Positions 44,789 to 54,287 of a DNA stretch of 64,000 bases are shown piece after piece (position 1 is the first letter of the stretch; each line of letters starts with the position of its first letter). The DNA lies in contig JAWLCL010000015.1 of NCBI GenBank assembly GCA_041687255.1, positions 53,052 to 117,051 on the forward strand, in the 5' to 3' direction. The DNA comes from Mariniphaga sp041687255 (lineage in GTDB: Bacteria > Bacteroidota > Bacteroidia > Bacteroidales > Prolixibacteraceae). The notes beneath the pieces are model-generated. The model was not told the origin of the DNA, ran no database searches, and saw only the letters and a program-made list of their open reading frames with translations. Made by a program: the position numbers and the translations under genes.

Positions 44789-45376
44789 ATGAAACCGGAT
44801 AAAAAAATATGGAATGATTTCAGAAAAGGGGAGAAATATGCCCTTACGCATATGTATTTCCATAATGTAAAGATGCTTTACCGTTATGGAAAGAAATTCA
44901 CCTCTGATGATGAAATGGTAAAAGATACCATTCAGGATTTATTTTTTGATTTAATTAAGAACCGGGACACATTGGGTGAAACGGACAATATATGTTTTTA
45001 CCTGATGGCATCTTTTCGCAGAAGGCTTGCACGGACAATGAACCGGAATAATCTGATGGTGTACACTGCAGACAATGAGTTACCGGTAAGCATAATTTAT
45101 TCGGCAGAGCAGGAATTAATCAATAAAGAGGATTTGACTCAGAGAGAGCTTAAAGTGAAAGAGGCTTTGGAAATGCTCAGTCCCCGACAACGGGAAATCC
45201 TGTTTTATAAATATTCATGTGATTTCACTTATGAGCAGATTTGTGAAATGATGAATCTGCAGTACGATTCAGCGCGAAAGCAGGTTCATAGAGCGTTAAA
45301 AGCAATAAAGGAAATATTGTATACTTCTGATTTAAATGTTATGTTTTCCGATGTTCCGCCTCCTTCTCTAAAGTAA
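44789..45376 (+). CDS. ECF RNA polymerase sigma factor (SusCD-associated)
   Basis: I chose the ATG at 44789 (195 residues) over an in-frame TTG at 44774. Region 2 (DEMVKDTIQDLFFDLIKNR) and region 4 (LSPRQREILFYKYSCDFTYEQICEMM) are intact. In Bacteroidota such sigma factors are held by a FecR partner and turn on SusCD uptake operons. The next gene is susC1, not fecR; the only FecR is 8.9 kb downstream at 54288. Both downstream operons share a promoter-like block, so one sigma factor may serve both. Confidence 0.92.
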   Translation: MKPDKKIWNDFRKGEKYALTHMYFHNVKMLYRYGKKFTSDDEMVKDTIQDLFFDLIKNRDTLGETDNICFYLMASFRRRLARTMNRNNLMVYTADNELPVSIIYSAEQELINKEDLTQRELKVKEALEMLSPRQREILFYKYSCDFTYEQICEMMNLQYDSARKQVHRALKAIKEILYTSDLNVMFSDVPPPSLK

Positions 45377-45490
45377 AATGAATTTTTTTTATAAAACTAA
45401 AAATAATTTTTAAAAAAAAATATTTTATACAAGCCTGCATGTTAAGAAATTATAAACAAGTTTGTCTTTTTATTAAAAAATGTGAATTTG

Positions 45491-45539
45491 TTATGTCCAC
45501 AGTTTAAATATATTTGTCTTTTTTTAATAAAGAACCAAA
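45491..45539 (+). promoter_or_regulatory. promoter-like block before susC1, shared with fecR
   Basis: The block reads TTATGTCCACA (45491-45501), TGTCTTT starting at 45515, and TAAAGAACCAAA (45528-45539). The same three words lie before fecR at 54229-54279 with the first two at the same 24-base offset. The block also contains TATATTTG (45509-45516) with TTTG 18 bases upstream, so a housekeeping promoter may overlap an ECF-type one. A second TTTGTCTTTTT lies at 45461. Confidence 0.6.
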
Positions 45540-45545
45540 AACCAG

Positions 45546-45648
45546 ATGAGACCAAAACATTTTGTAACACAATTCAGAACAACCCCCCGAGGAAAAAGAA
45601 ATCTTCTTTCGATCTTCAAAAAATACAACCTTGTGCCGTTTTTTATAA
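45546..45648 (+). pseudogene. likely decayed 5' remnant of a fecR gene
   Basis: This lies directly after the shared promoter-like block, where fecR begins in the other operon. The first bases, ATGAGACCAAAA, parallel ATGAAACTAAAA of the intact fecR. Further on, in a shifted frame from 45577, the reading EQPPEEK parallels EQLLEEK at residues 11-17 of the FecR encoded at 54288, before an early stop at 45646. The parallel fades after that. The ATG frame itself encodes a basic 42-residue peptide (to 45674) that I do not recognise. I aligned these by eye only. Confidence 0.5.
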
Positions 45649-45723
45649 AGATTAAAAAACAGGCAATTCCGTAAAATGACTTCACAAAATTTATAATGTT
45701 GTTTAATCTAATCATTTGAAAGT

Positions 45724-48700
45724 ATGAAGAAAAAGCGAGAGTTGTTTGGCTTCTCAAGAGGAAGCTTATGTAAAATTTCTATGAAGATGAAACTATTGGT
45801 ATGTTTCATGTTTCTTGGAGCTGCGGTACTGGCCCAACCTCAACAAAAACAAGTTAGCGGGTTGGTACAAGATGATGTGGGGCTTGGGCTCCCGGGTGTT
45901 TCTATAGTTATTAAAGGAACACTCACCGGAACAATTACTGATGCAAATGGGGAATATTCAATCAGAGCATCGGTTGGTGATACACTTTTATTTTCGTTTA
46001 TAGGGAAAACTCCTGTGCAGCGGGTTGTTGATGACCGCAATGTTATTAATGTGGATATGTACAGTGATGATACGGAAATTGAAGAAGTTCAGGTTGTAGC
46101 TTTTGGTGTTCAAAAGAAGGAAAGTGTTATTTCTGCGATTGAAACCGTTAAGCCGGGAGAATTACGGCAGCCTGCTTCTAACTTGACTACTGCATTGGCA
46201 GGTAAAATCCCGGGAATTATTTCTTACCAGACAACAGGTGAGCCTGGCGCCGACAATGCCCAGTTTTTTATCCGTGGTGTTACCACATTTGGGTATAAAA
46301 CCAATCCGCTCATTTTGATTGATGGTTTTGAAGCTACACCCAATGACCTGGCACGGATGGAACCTGATAACATCGAAAGTTTCTCAATATTGAAAGATGC
46401 ATCGGCCACTGTATTATATGGTGCCAGGGGAGCCAACGGGATTATCATCGTTGAGACAAAAGATGGAAGGGAAGGGCCTACTAAAGTAAATGTCAGGTTG
46501 GAAGCACATGTTGCCATGCCTACCCGGATGAATGATCTACTTGATGGGGTAGATTATATGCGTATGTATAATGAAGCCCGTGTTTCAAGAAACCCTTTAC
46601 TTGGCACTTATTACAGTGAACAAAAAATTCAATCCACAATGGATGGGGTAAACCCGATGATTTATCCAAACATTAACTGGTACGATGAATTGTTTGAAAC
46701 ATCTACCTGGAACAAAAAAGGGAATTTTAATGTATCGGGTGGGGGTAAGGTTGCAACCTATTTTGTAGCAGGAACTTTGGAAAATGAAACAGGGTTATTG
46801 AAAGTTGCTGCAAAAAACAATTTTAACAACAACATCGACATTAACAGGGCACAGATACGTAATAACGTTGTTTTTAAACTTACCCCGACATCGACACTTG
46901 ATGTAAGGCTTCAGGGACGGTTTGAAAGGTATACCGGCCCGAGCGCCGCAGCATCCGATATTTTCGGGATGGTCATGAACTCCAACCCGGTTGATTTTCC
47001 AGCCGTTTTTGAAGCAGATGAAAAGCATGCATTTGCCGACCATATCCTTTTTGGAAATACATTTGTAGCTGGTTCATTGAAACAGAACCCGTATGCAGAA
47101 ATGGTACGTGGCTATGAGGACAGGAATGAGAGTTCGATCACGGCAATGGCCACTTATTCGCAGGACCTGGATTTTGTGACTGAAGGATTAAAATTTCAGG
47201 GGAAAGCTTCCGTGAATACCTGGAGCCACTATTCAAGCCGAAGATTTTATAATCCTTATTATTACGACCTGGAGACATATAACCAGATAACAGAAAGTTA
47301 TACCCTTTACGGATTGAACCCTCAGTCTGGTCAGTCGTATCTTGGTAATGTAAATCCGGGCCGTGATGCAAGTGCACATTATTATTATGAGGCACGGCTT
47401 AACTGGAGCCGTACTTTTGGAAGGCACAACATAAGTTTAATGTCTGTAGGAACCTTTGAGGAATACCTGCTCACTGGTGGTAACAGTTTTTCTATTTATG
47501 AAACCTTGCCGGAAAGGAACATGGGTAATTCAGGCAGGCTAGCTTACGATTTTGATACCAAGTATTTCTTTGAGTTTACTTATGGTTATAACGGTTCTGA
47601 AAAATTTGCCGGTGAAAAACGGTTCGGTTTCTTCCCTTCATTTGGGGCAGGTTATTTGGTTTCAAATGAATCGTTCTGGCAGCCATTGGAAAGTGTAATA
47701 AATACGTTCAAGCTGAAAGCCACTTATGGCAAGGTGGGGAATGATGCCATTGCACAGCGGGCAGACCGCTTCTTTTACCTTTCAGAAGTTTCAAAAGGCG
47801 AGGCTGGTTACCGTTGGGGAACAACTTTCATGAATGATTATGGTGGTTATCGTATTTCCAGGTATGCAAATCCTGATATTACCTGGGAAATTTCAACAAA
47901 ACTTAACTTGGGTGTAGAATTAGGTTTTATGGATAATGCATTGCAGGTGCAGGCCGATTACTTCAGCGATTACAGGAGCCAGATCTATCTGCAAAGGCAA
48001 AACTTTCCTGCCACAGCAGGGTTGGAAGCTCCTATCAGTGGTAACGTAGGTGAGGTTAAATCTTCAGGATTTGAAGGTTCAATTGATTATCAGTATGCAT
48101 CAACGCAAAACTGGTGGCTGACAGGTAGAGCCAATATTACCTATGCTACAAATGAGTATGTAAAACTTGATGAGAAGGATTATGCAGATGAGTACCTTAA
48201 ACGTACCGGACATAACATTAATCAGTGGTGGGGTTTAATTGCAGAAAGGCTGTTTGTTGATGAGGCAGAAATACAAAATTCACCAAGACAGGATTTTGGT
48301 ACCTATCAGGCCGGGGATATTAAATATAAAGATGTTAACCGCGATGGTGTAGTAAATGATAACGACCGGGTGCCAATAGGATTTCCTACAGTTCCGGAAA
48401 TTCAATATGGATTTGGTTTGTCAGGTGGATTCAAAAACTTCGATGCATCCTTTTTCTTCCAGGGTAATGCACGCGTTTCGTTATTCATAAATCCCGGAAC
48501 AGGTGATAATGGAATTGCCCCATTTGCTAACCGCAGGAATGCACTTACCATTATAGCCGAAGATTACTGGACTGAAACTGATCCTGATGTTCATGCATTT
48601 TGGCCGCGTTTGTCAACACAACCGCTTGACAACAATACACGAACTTCTACATGGTGGATGCGAAGAGGTGATTTCCTGCGTTTAAAAACAGTTGAAATGG

Positions 48701-48882
48701 GCTTTAATCTGCCCAAGGGTACCTTTAAGGGTTTGGGCGTAGAAAATACCCGGCTTTATGCAAGTGGTGAGAACCTGCTTGTTATCAGTCCGTTTGATCT
48801 TTGGGATCCTGAAATGGGACGCGGTGGATTAGGATATCCGCCAAACAGAAGATATAACATTGGGATTCAAGTAGCATTTTAA
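45724..48882 (+). CDS. SusC/RagA-type TonB-dependent outer-membrane transporter (SusC1)
   Basis: The 1052-residue protein has an extended leader (MKKKRELFGFSRGSL, then a hydrophobic stretch ending AAVLAQ) and a carboxypeptidase-D-like domain at about 45-120. The plug follows (EEVQVVAFGVQ, GKIPGIISYQTTGEPGADN, FFIRGV), then a long beta-barrel ending in GIQVAF. It lacks the STN domain that SusC2 has, so it probably imports substrate without signalling to FecR. It works with SusD1, encoded 17 bases downstream, as a lidded glycan importer. The substrate is unknown. Confidence 0.93.
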   Translation: MKKKRELFGFSRGSLCKISMKMKLLVCFMFLGAAVLAQPQQKQVSGLVQDDVGLGLPGVSIVIKGTLTGTITDANGEYSIRASVGDTLLFSFIGKTPVQRVVDDRNVINVDMYSDDTEIEEVQVVAFGVQKKESVISAIETVKPGELRQPASNLTTALAGKIPGIISYQTTGEPGADNAQFFIRGVTTFGYKTNPLILIDGFEATPNDLARMEPDNIESFSILKDASATVLYGARGANGIIIVETKDGREGPTKVNVRLEAHVAMPTRMNDLLDGVDYMRMYNEARVSRNPLLGTYYSEQKIQSTMDGVNPMIYPNINWYDELFETSTWNKKGNFNVSGGGKVATYFVAGTLENETGLLKVAAKNNFNNNIDINRAQIRNNVVFKLTPTSTLDVRLQGRFERYTGPSAAASDIFGMVMNSNPVDFPAVFEADEKHAFADHILFGNTFVAGSLKQNPYAEMVRGYEDRNESSITAMATYSQDLDFVTEGLKFQGKASVNTWSHYSSRRFYNPYYYDLETYNQITESYTLYGLNPQSGQSYLGNVNPGRDASAHYYYEARLNWSRTFGRHNISLMSVGTFEEYLLTGGNSFSIYETLPERNMGNSGRLAYDFDTKYFFEFTYGYNGSEKFAGEKRFGFFPSFGAGYLVSNESFWQPLESVINTFKLKATYGKVGNDAIAQRADRFFYLSEVSKGEAGYRWGTTFMNDYGGYRISRYANPDITWEISTKLNLGVELGFMDNALQVQADYFSDYRSQIYLQRQNFPATAGLEAPISGNVGEVKSSGFEGSIDYQYASTQNWWLTGRANITYATNEYVKLDEKDYADEYLKRTGHNINQWWGLIAERLFVDEAEIQNSPRQDFGTYQAGDIKYKDVNRDGVVNDNDRVPIGFPTVPEIQYGFGLSGGFKNFDASFFFQGNARVSLFINPGTGDNGIAPFANRRNALTIIAEDYWTETDPDVHAFWPRLSTQPLDNNTRTSTWWMRRGDFLRLKTVEMGFNLPKGTFKGLGVENTRLYASGENLLVISPFDLWDPEMGRGGLGYPPNRRYNIGIQVAF

Positions 48883-48899
48883 TATTTAATATCAAGAGT

Positions 48900-50864
48900 A
48901 TGAAAATTTTAAAGAAATTATTTATAATAGTGTACATGCTTGCGTTCATACCTTCATGTTCTGATTATCTGGATGTGGTTCCCGATAATACCATTACTTT
49001 GGAGGATCTTTTCAAATCAAAGGAGGAGGCATGGGATGCATTGGCAAAAGTTTATAACTATATGCCCCGTATTGACTTAACACATGAGTCTCCATGGACT
49101 TTAGGAGATGAATGGCTGGGGCGTTTGGATTTAAGTGAAAACACATGGAACCTGAGAGGACTCAGAATTATGAGGGGGTTGCAAACCACTTCCGATCCAC
49201 TTATTGGTTTCTGGACAGGTTCAGGTGCAGCAAAGCCTTTATATATTGGTATTCGTCAGGCGAATGTTTTTCTGGAACTTATTGATCGTGTTCCTGATAT
49301 GACTGATAATGAAAAGAGGGAATGGGCCGCTCAGGTGAAATTCCTTAAAGCTTATTATCATTTCATTCTCCTGCAGCATTATGGCCCTGTAGTTATTGCT
49401 GATAATATGATCAGCCCTGATGCCGGTGAAGAGGAATTGTTTCAATACCGTTCAAAAGTGGAAGACAGCTTTGATTATATCTTAGGATTAATTGATGAGG
49501 CCACGCCTGACCTTCAGGAGAGGAAAACCGGAACTTTGGCCGGGCAAATTGACCAGGTGATTGCTAAATCAATTAAAGCCCGAATTCTGCTGTTTAGGGC
49601 AAGCCCATTTTTTAATGGAAATGTGGAGTATTTTGGAGACTTTTTTGACCACAATGGCGAACCATTCTTCCCGCTGACCTACGAAAAAGAAAAGTGGCAG
49701 GCTGCAATCGATGCTATTGATGAAGCAATTGAAATTTGTGAAGCAAATGGCATAGCTCTTTATCAATACGATAAGCAAGTGTATATTTTTGACAGGGAAG
49801 ATTATGCTGTTAACCAGGAAAATCTGCAAAGAATATATGATTTAAGATTTGCTGTGACTGACCCCTGGAACAAGGAACTTATCTGGGGATTCTCCAACAT
49901 TAATTATTACGATCAGGGAGAACTTGCGCATTCAACCAACATGCGTCTGCCCGAAGGATATGGAGGTGGTATAACAAACACTCCTTCTTATTCGTGGCAG
50001 TGGATGGCAGCAACCTATCGGATGGCTGAACGTTACTACACAGAAAACGGTGTGCCACTGGAGGAAGATCTTACATTTCAGTCGGATAAAAAATGGGAGC
50101 TTACTGTGACTCCCGGAGCAAGTGATCCTGAATACCAGGAACTGGCGGGTATTATGCAACCCGGGGTTGAAACAATTAACCTTTACCTTAACAGGGAACC
50201 CCGCTTTTATGCCAATCTGGCTGTAACCGGTGGATACTGGAGAAGCCATAGTGTGAGGATCAATACAATGATGATGGCCGGTACCCATGGTGGGTTTAAC
50301 TCGTCGCAACACAGTACCGACTATTATGAAACCGGTATTGGTATTAAAAAACTTGTCCATATGGAATCCAAATCAGGTCACTGGGCAAGAACACTTAAAT
50401 ATCCATACCCGATTATGCGTCTTGCAGATTTGTACCTCATGAAAGCAGAAGCATTAAACGAGTATCTTGATGCACCAACCCAGGAAGTATACGATGCCAT
50501 TAACCTTGTACGGGAAAGGGCAGGGGTTCCGGATGTTGAAGATGTATGGGCCGATGCCAGCATTGTTAAAAGTGTGAATAAACACAGGACAAAAGAAGGC
50601 ATGCGTGATATCATTCTTCAGGAACGTGGAATTGAACTGGCGTTTGAAGGAAGCCGTTTCCCGGATATGGTCCGCCATAAAAGGGCAGTGATGGAATTCT
50701 CTACCCCGATATGGGGTTGGGATTATACCGGTAATACTGGTTCTTCATTTTTCAACCTTGAGGTTAAACAATCAAGGAGGTTTACAATTACTGACCATCT
50801 TTGGCCAATCGACTTAAATGAGATCAATACCAATTCAAACCTGATTCAAAATCCGGGGTGGTAA
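48900..50864 (+). CDS. SusD/RagB family outer-membrane lipoprotein (SusD1)
   Basis: The 654-residue lipoprotein has a lipobox ending at Cys20 (FIPSCSDYLD). The TPR-like helices of SusD follow, with the family regions WAAQVKFLKAYYHFILLQ and YPIMRLADLYLMKAEALNE. It forms the lid over SusC1 and binds oligosaccharide at the cell surface. It is longer than typical SusD proteins (about 520-600), with extra residues in the middle. The gene lies 17 bases after susC1 and 34 before the DUF4959-type gene. Confidence 0.93.
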   Translation: MKILKKLFIIVYMLAFIPSCSDYLDVVPDNTITLEDLFKSKEEAWDALAKVYNYMPRIDLTHESPWTLGDEWLGRLDLSENTWNLRGLRIMRGLQTTSDPLIGFWTGSGAAKPLYIGIRQANVFLELIDRVPDMTDNEKREWAAQVKFLKAYYHFILLQHYGPVVIADNMISPDAGEEELFQYRSKVEDSFDYILGLIDEATPDLQERKTGTLAGQIDQVIAKSIKARILLFRASPFFNGNVEYFGDFFDHNGEPFFPLTYEKEKWQAAIDAIDEAIEICEANGIALYQYDKQVYIFDREDYAVNQENLQRIYDLRFAVTDPWNKELIWGFSNINYYDQGELAHSTNMRLPEGYGGGITNTPSYSWQWMAATYRMAERYYTENGVPLEEDLTFQSDKKWELTVTPGASDPEYQELAGIMQPGVETINLYLNREPRFYANLAVTGGYWRSHSVRINTMMMAGTHGGFNSSQHSTDYYETGIGIKKLVHMESKSGHWARTLKYPYPIMRLADLYLMKAEALNEYLDAPTQEVYDAINLVRERAGVPDVEDVWADASIVKSVNKHRTKEGMRDIILQERGIELAFEGSRFPDMVRHKRAVMEFSTPIWGWDYTGNTGSSFFNLEVKQSRRFTITDHLWPIDLNEINTNSNLIQNPGW

Positions 50865-50898
50865 TTTAATTTTATAAATATTTATAAATAACGACAAA

Positions 50899-52176
50899 AT
50901 GAATCGTATGAAATCAACAATAAGTGTTTTATTTACAGGCATAATGCTGATATTTCTATTGGCCTGTGAGGATAAACAGGAATCAGATTTAAATGATTCC
51001 ATACCTCCCGGCCCTCCGACTGACATTACATTTAAGCCATTGTTCGGGGGGGCCAGGTTCTTCTATAATGTACCCGAAGATGAAGATGTACTAAATGTGG
51101 AAGCACGATATACAAATGCAGAAGGGAAAACCTTTACCTTTTCCTCTTCTTATTTTGTTGATTCGCTTGATGTTATTGGTTTTGGTGATACCATTCAATA
51201 TACCGTAGAGCTTTATGCACGTGACAGGGCAGGAAACATGTCCGAAGTAGTACCGGTGAACATTGTTCCCCTGGAATCGACCATATCCAGGGTTGTAGGT
51301 TCTCTTGAGCTGAAGCCCGGGTTTAGTTCTTTCTTTGTAGATTGGGAAAATGAACTGGAACAGAGCATAAATGTGTATATTGATTTTAGTTATGAAGAAA
51401 ACGGGGAACAGCGAACCTTTACTTCTGTATTTTCTTCCAACCTGAAAAGTGACCGTCGGTTTGTGGAGGACCTTCCTTTAGGGCCTGATGATCCGCTGAA
51501 TGTTCAAATCAGGGTAGCTGATATCTATGGGAATATGTCAGATCCTGTTGATATGGGCGAAATCACCCTTTTGGAAGATATGCAAATACCTAAAGATAAC
51601 TGGTTTTTGCCTGCTGCCAATGATTCTGTTGGTGGTGTGCCACAGGCCTTTGGTGATAACGTGGAGGGGCGTTTGCGGTATGTAATTGATGGCATTATTG
51701 ACGAAGGGGAAAATCTTAATTTCATGCATACAGGTGGACGCGGCCGCACTGGAAAATCATCCGATGGGAATATGCCATGGAATATTCTCATAGACCTGGG
51801 TGACCATTATGAATTAAGCAGGATTGTAACTGTACAGAGGCATACCAATTTTTGCGGTGAATTATGCAGGGGACAGTATTATGGTCATGAAAATGTTGGC
51901 CTGTATGAAATGTACGCATGGGATGATGATACCCAGGAATGGGTATTTATTTCAGAGAATAAGATTGAAATTCCTGAAGGCCTGAGCGAATTGGAAATTG
52001 TTAAAAAAGGCCGTCAAGGTGACATGGCTTATATGTACCCTGATGAACCGCAGTATACAAAACCCACCCGCTGGTTCAGGTACCGTGCTATGAAAAGTTT
52101 TAATGGCAACTATACACTTGATAATGCAAACTGCCTTTCAGAACTTACACTTTATGGTAGAAAAGCTGCCAAATAG
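50899..52176 (+). CDS. DUF4959/DUF5000-type surface lipoprotein (first copy)
   Basis: The 425-residue lipoprotein (Cys23, FLLACEDKQ) follows the layout of Bacteroidota PUL accessory proteins: an N-terminal DUF4959-like repeat region (PPGPPTDITFKPLFGG), a DUF5126-like middle, and a C-terminal DUF5000/discoidin-like domain with GDHYELSRIVTVQRH and RWFRYRAMKSF. It probably binds carbohydrate at the surface in place of SusE/SusF. A shorter paralogue is encoded at 61011-62084. Confidence 0.85.
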   Translation: MNRMKSTISVLFTGIMLIFLLACEDKQESDLNDSIPPGPPTDITFKPLFGGARFFYNVPEDEDVLNVEARYTNAEGKTFTFSSSYFVDSLDVIGFGDTIQYTVELYARDRAGNMSEVVPVNIVPLESTISRVVGSLELKPGFSSFFVDWENELEQSINVYIDFSYEENGEQRTFTSVFSSNLKSDRRFVEDLPLGPDDPLNVQIRVADIYGNMSDPVDMGEITLLEDMQIPKDNWFLPAANDSVGGVPQAFGDNVEGRLRYVIDGIIDEGENLNFMHTGGRGRTGKSSDGNMPWNILIDLGDHYELSRIVTVQRHTNFCGELCRGQYYGHENVGLYEMYAWDDDTQEWVFISENKIEIPEGLSELEIVKKGRQGDMAYMYPDEPQYTKPTRWFRYRAMKSFNGNYTLDNANCLSELTLYGRKAAK

Positions 52177-52212
52177 GTATTTTTAAATGAATCTAAATTT
52201 TAGGATTAAGTT

Positions 52213-53859
52213 ATGAGAAATATATTATTGCTTTTTATTGTTTGCACGGCACTTTTGTGGTCTTGTGAAAGTATGTACGATAAGCAGGAACAATTTGAAG
52301 GGGAAATTATATATCCGGCCAAATATGATACTGTTATTGGTTACATCGGCTACGAACGCGTTGAAATCGATCTGCTTAAAGCAGGTCGTGTTCCCAGTGA
52401 AAGAATTAACCTGGGGAAAGCACAGAAGACCAGGATTGAATACGATGACCAGGTAATTACGATTGATTCGCTGGTTTCCTATGTTAATATAACAGGATTG
52501 ACCCAGTCGAAATTGTACAGGTTCAAGATCTATACAATCGATCAATACGGTAATGAATCGGTTCCGCAGGAAATTGCTCTTATACCTTTTACCAGCAATG
52601 ATCTTGCTTCATTTGCTGTAGCTCCTCCCAGAGTTATGGCTTCTCCCTCAGCTGCCGTTATTGACTGGCCAACAGGGTTGTCATCTGTTTTAATGGATTA
52701 CTACGGTTTGAAATTTGAGTATACCGATAAAGAGGGTGTTGTTCAATCGGGCACCAGGGGACAGAATTCAAGGTTTTTTATCGGCAATGTTGAAGCCGGA
52801 GAACCGGTTGAACTGGCAATGGAATATAAAATTATTCCCAAGCTCAACAGGCAGCCTATTCTGGATACTGTTGTTTTTAAAGATAACCTGGTATTAAATA
52901 TGCCTACTGCTTCTTCTGAGTTTTCTCCTACTGAACGCGATATTCTGATTGCAAATGGAGTTACCACATTTACTGCAAATGGAGTGTCTGAAATTACCGA
53001 GCTGGTTTATCCAATCCATGCTAATTCGCTTCAGGATATCTTCTATTTTCCAAGTTTGGAAACGCTGGATTTAACCGGTGGAGAACTATTCAGTACACTG
53101 CCTGAATTGCATTATGACAATCGTGGATTTCAGGATGTTGTTGGCGGAGGCGAATATGCACCATTTATGCGGAAATCAGGCAACATATCAGGAGGAAATA
53201 CCCTTAAGGACTTCCTGGAAGCAGGACTAATTAAGAAAGTTTACTACCGCGCAAACACCATGGGCCTCGACGATATCCTGATGCCTTATGTTGAAAGCGG
53301 CGTTGTAGAGCTGATTGAAAATCCAGACGAAGTACTGGTTGATAATCAATTCGAATTGAGTGGACTATTACAGGACGGCAACTGGGCTCTTGATGTGATT
53401 TATCCTGCTACGGATGCTCCTGCAGGCGAAGGCTTAGAGAACATATACAAGCTGATTCCCAGGAAAACCAGCGCCTCATTTGTACTTGCACTGCCTAAGG
53501 AATATCAATTGAATGCAGATGAATACAAGTACTTGAAGATGATGGTTTACATGCCACCAAAAAGTCAGCTGACCGGTGAATATGCGAACTTTCAGCGTCT
53601 GTGGCCACGCTTTATGAACAACTTGTGGGCTTTTGGAAAAAACAGTAACTACGGACAGGAATATTGGGAGAGATCGCGGTTCACAATGCCTGATGAATCA
53701 CTGGGAACCTGGTCTGAGGTTGTCATTGATGTATCTAATGCAGTCGGTAAACACACCCGGGTTTTTGTGATAAACATAGGTGGCGAACCTTGGATTGACT
53801 ACAATCCGCCGGCCGACATCGTGTATTACTTTGCTAACATTCGGTTTACCAAAGAATAA
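52213..53859 (+). CDS. DUF4998 domain-containing surface lipoprotein
   Basis: The 548-residue lipoprotein has a lipobox at Cys18 (TALLWSCESMYDKQ) and a DUF4998-like N-terminal half with fibronectin-like repeats (GYERVEIDL, ITGLTQSKLYRFKIYTIDQ). The C-terminal part (about 380-548) looks like a carbohydrate-binding beta-sandwich with many aromatic residues (RLWPRFMNNLWAF). It closes the SusC1 operon before a terminator at 53891-53926. No equivalent follows SusC2, so the two operons differ here. Confidence 0.82.
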   Translation: MRNILLLFIVCTALLWSCESMYDKQEQFEGEIIYPAKYDTVIGYIGYERVEIDLLKAGRVPSERINLGKAQKTRIEYDDQVITIDSLVSYVNITGLTQSKLYRFKIYTIDQYGNESVPQEIALIPFTSNDLASFAVAPPRVMASPSAAVIDWPTGLSSVLMDYYGLKFEYTDKEGVVQSGTRGQNSRFFIGNVEAGEPVELAMEYKIIPKLNRQPILDTVVFKDNLVLNMPTASSEFSPTERDILIANGVTTFTANGVSEITELVYPIHANSLQDIFYFPSLETLDLTGGELFSTLPELHYDNRGFQDVVGGGEYAPFMRKSGNISGGNTLKDFLEAGLIKKVYYRANTMGLDDILMPYVESGVVELIENPDEVLVDNQFELSGLLQDGNWALDVIYPATDAPAGEGLENIYKLIPRKTSASFVLALPKEYQLNADEYKYLKMMVYMPPKSQLTGEYANFQRLWPRFMNNLWAFGKNSNYGQEYWERSRFTMPDESLGTWSEVVIDVSNAVGKHTRVFVINIGGEPWIDYNPPADIVYYFANIRFTKE

Positions 53860-53890
53860 GAAAAAACTTAAACCATTTAAATAAACAAGT

Positions 53891-53926
53891 AAAAGGATTC
53901 AGTCTAACTCAGACTGGATCCTTTTT
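53891..53926 (+). terminator. Rho-independent terminator after the SusC1 operon
   Basis: A 15-base arm (53891-53905) pairs, with one mismatch, with the arm at 53911-53925, followed by T residues. Confidence 0.8.
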
Positions 53927-53944
53927 AATTTATACCGTACCTGG

Positions 53945-54105
53945 TAAATAATTTGGTGGTGAAAGTCCTCCTGGTTGCTAAACATTATCCGCCACATGGA
54001 GGAACAGGTTTCTATTGGGGTGGAACCTGCCAGCCGTCAGGCAAGTTCTGGTGGAAGCTGAAGGCATAAGATTACTGGATGTACCATAACCAGTACTACA
54101 CCTAA
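53945..54105 (+). ncRNA. candidate structured RNA or intron remnant
   Basis: This stretch is richer in G and C than the AT-rich gaps around it and lacks a good ORF. It can form CAGGTT/AACCTG (54005-54010 with 54024-54029) and ACTGG/CCAGT (54074-54078 with 54090-54094). The run GGTGGTGAAAGTCC near 53955 and TTCTGGTGGAAGCTGAAGG recall bacterial group II intron domain I sequences, but I cannot confirm the identity. Confidence 0.3.
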
Positions 54106-54110
54106 ATGTG

Positions 54111-54150
54111 AAGAGGCTGTTCATTAAAAGATGTAACAGCCTCTTTTTTT
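54111..54150 (+). terminator. second terminator before the fecR operon
   Basis: AAGAGGCTGTT (54111-54121) pairs with AACAGCCTCTT (54135-54145), followed by a T run to 54150. It ends whatever is transcribed from the 53945-54105 stretch. Confidence 0.75.
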
Positions 54151-54228
54151 TATGCTGTTCCTCCCGACACTGGGCTTTGTCTTGTAAAAACATAAATTAA
54201 AACTCAATCATAACAAATTGTTTAGAAA

Positions 54229-54279
54229 TTATGTCCACAAAGCATTTGGCAATGTCTTTATACATTATAAAGAACCAAA
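54229..54279 (+). promoter_or_regulatory. promoter-like block before fecR, shared with susC1
   Basis: TTATGTCCACA (54229-54239), TGTCTTT (54253-54259) and TAAAGAACCAAA (54268-54279) repeat the block seen at 45491-45539, with a 24-base offset between the first two words in both. It lies directly before the fecR ATG at 54288. This is a good candidate for an ECF-sigma target, but the sigma recognition is inferred. Confidence 0.6.
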
Positions 54280-54287
54280 GAAACTAA

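Noticed and set aside
53978..54193. 71-codon frame on the minus strand
   Set aside because: It runs through two terminator arms and has no signal, family or start context.
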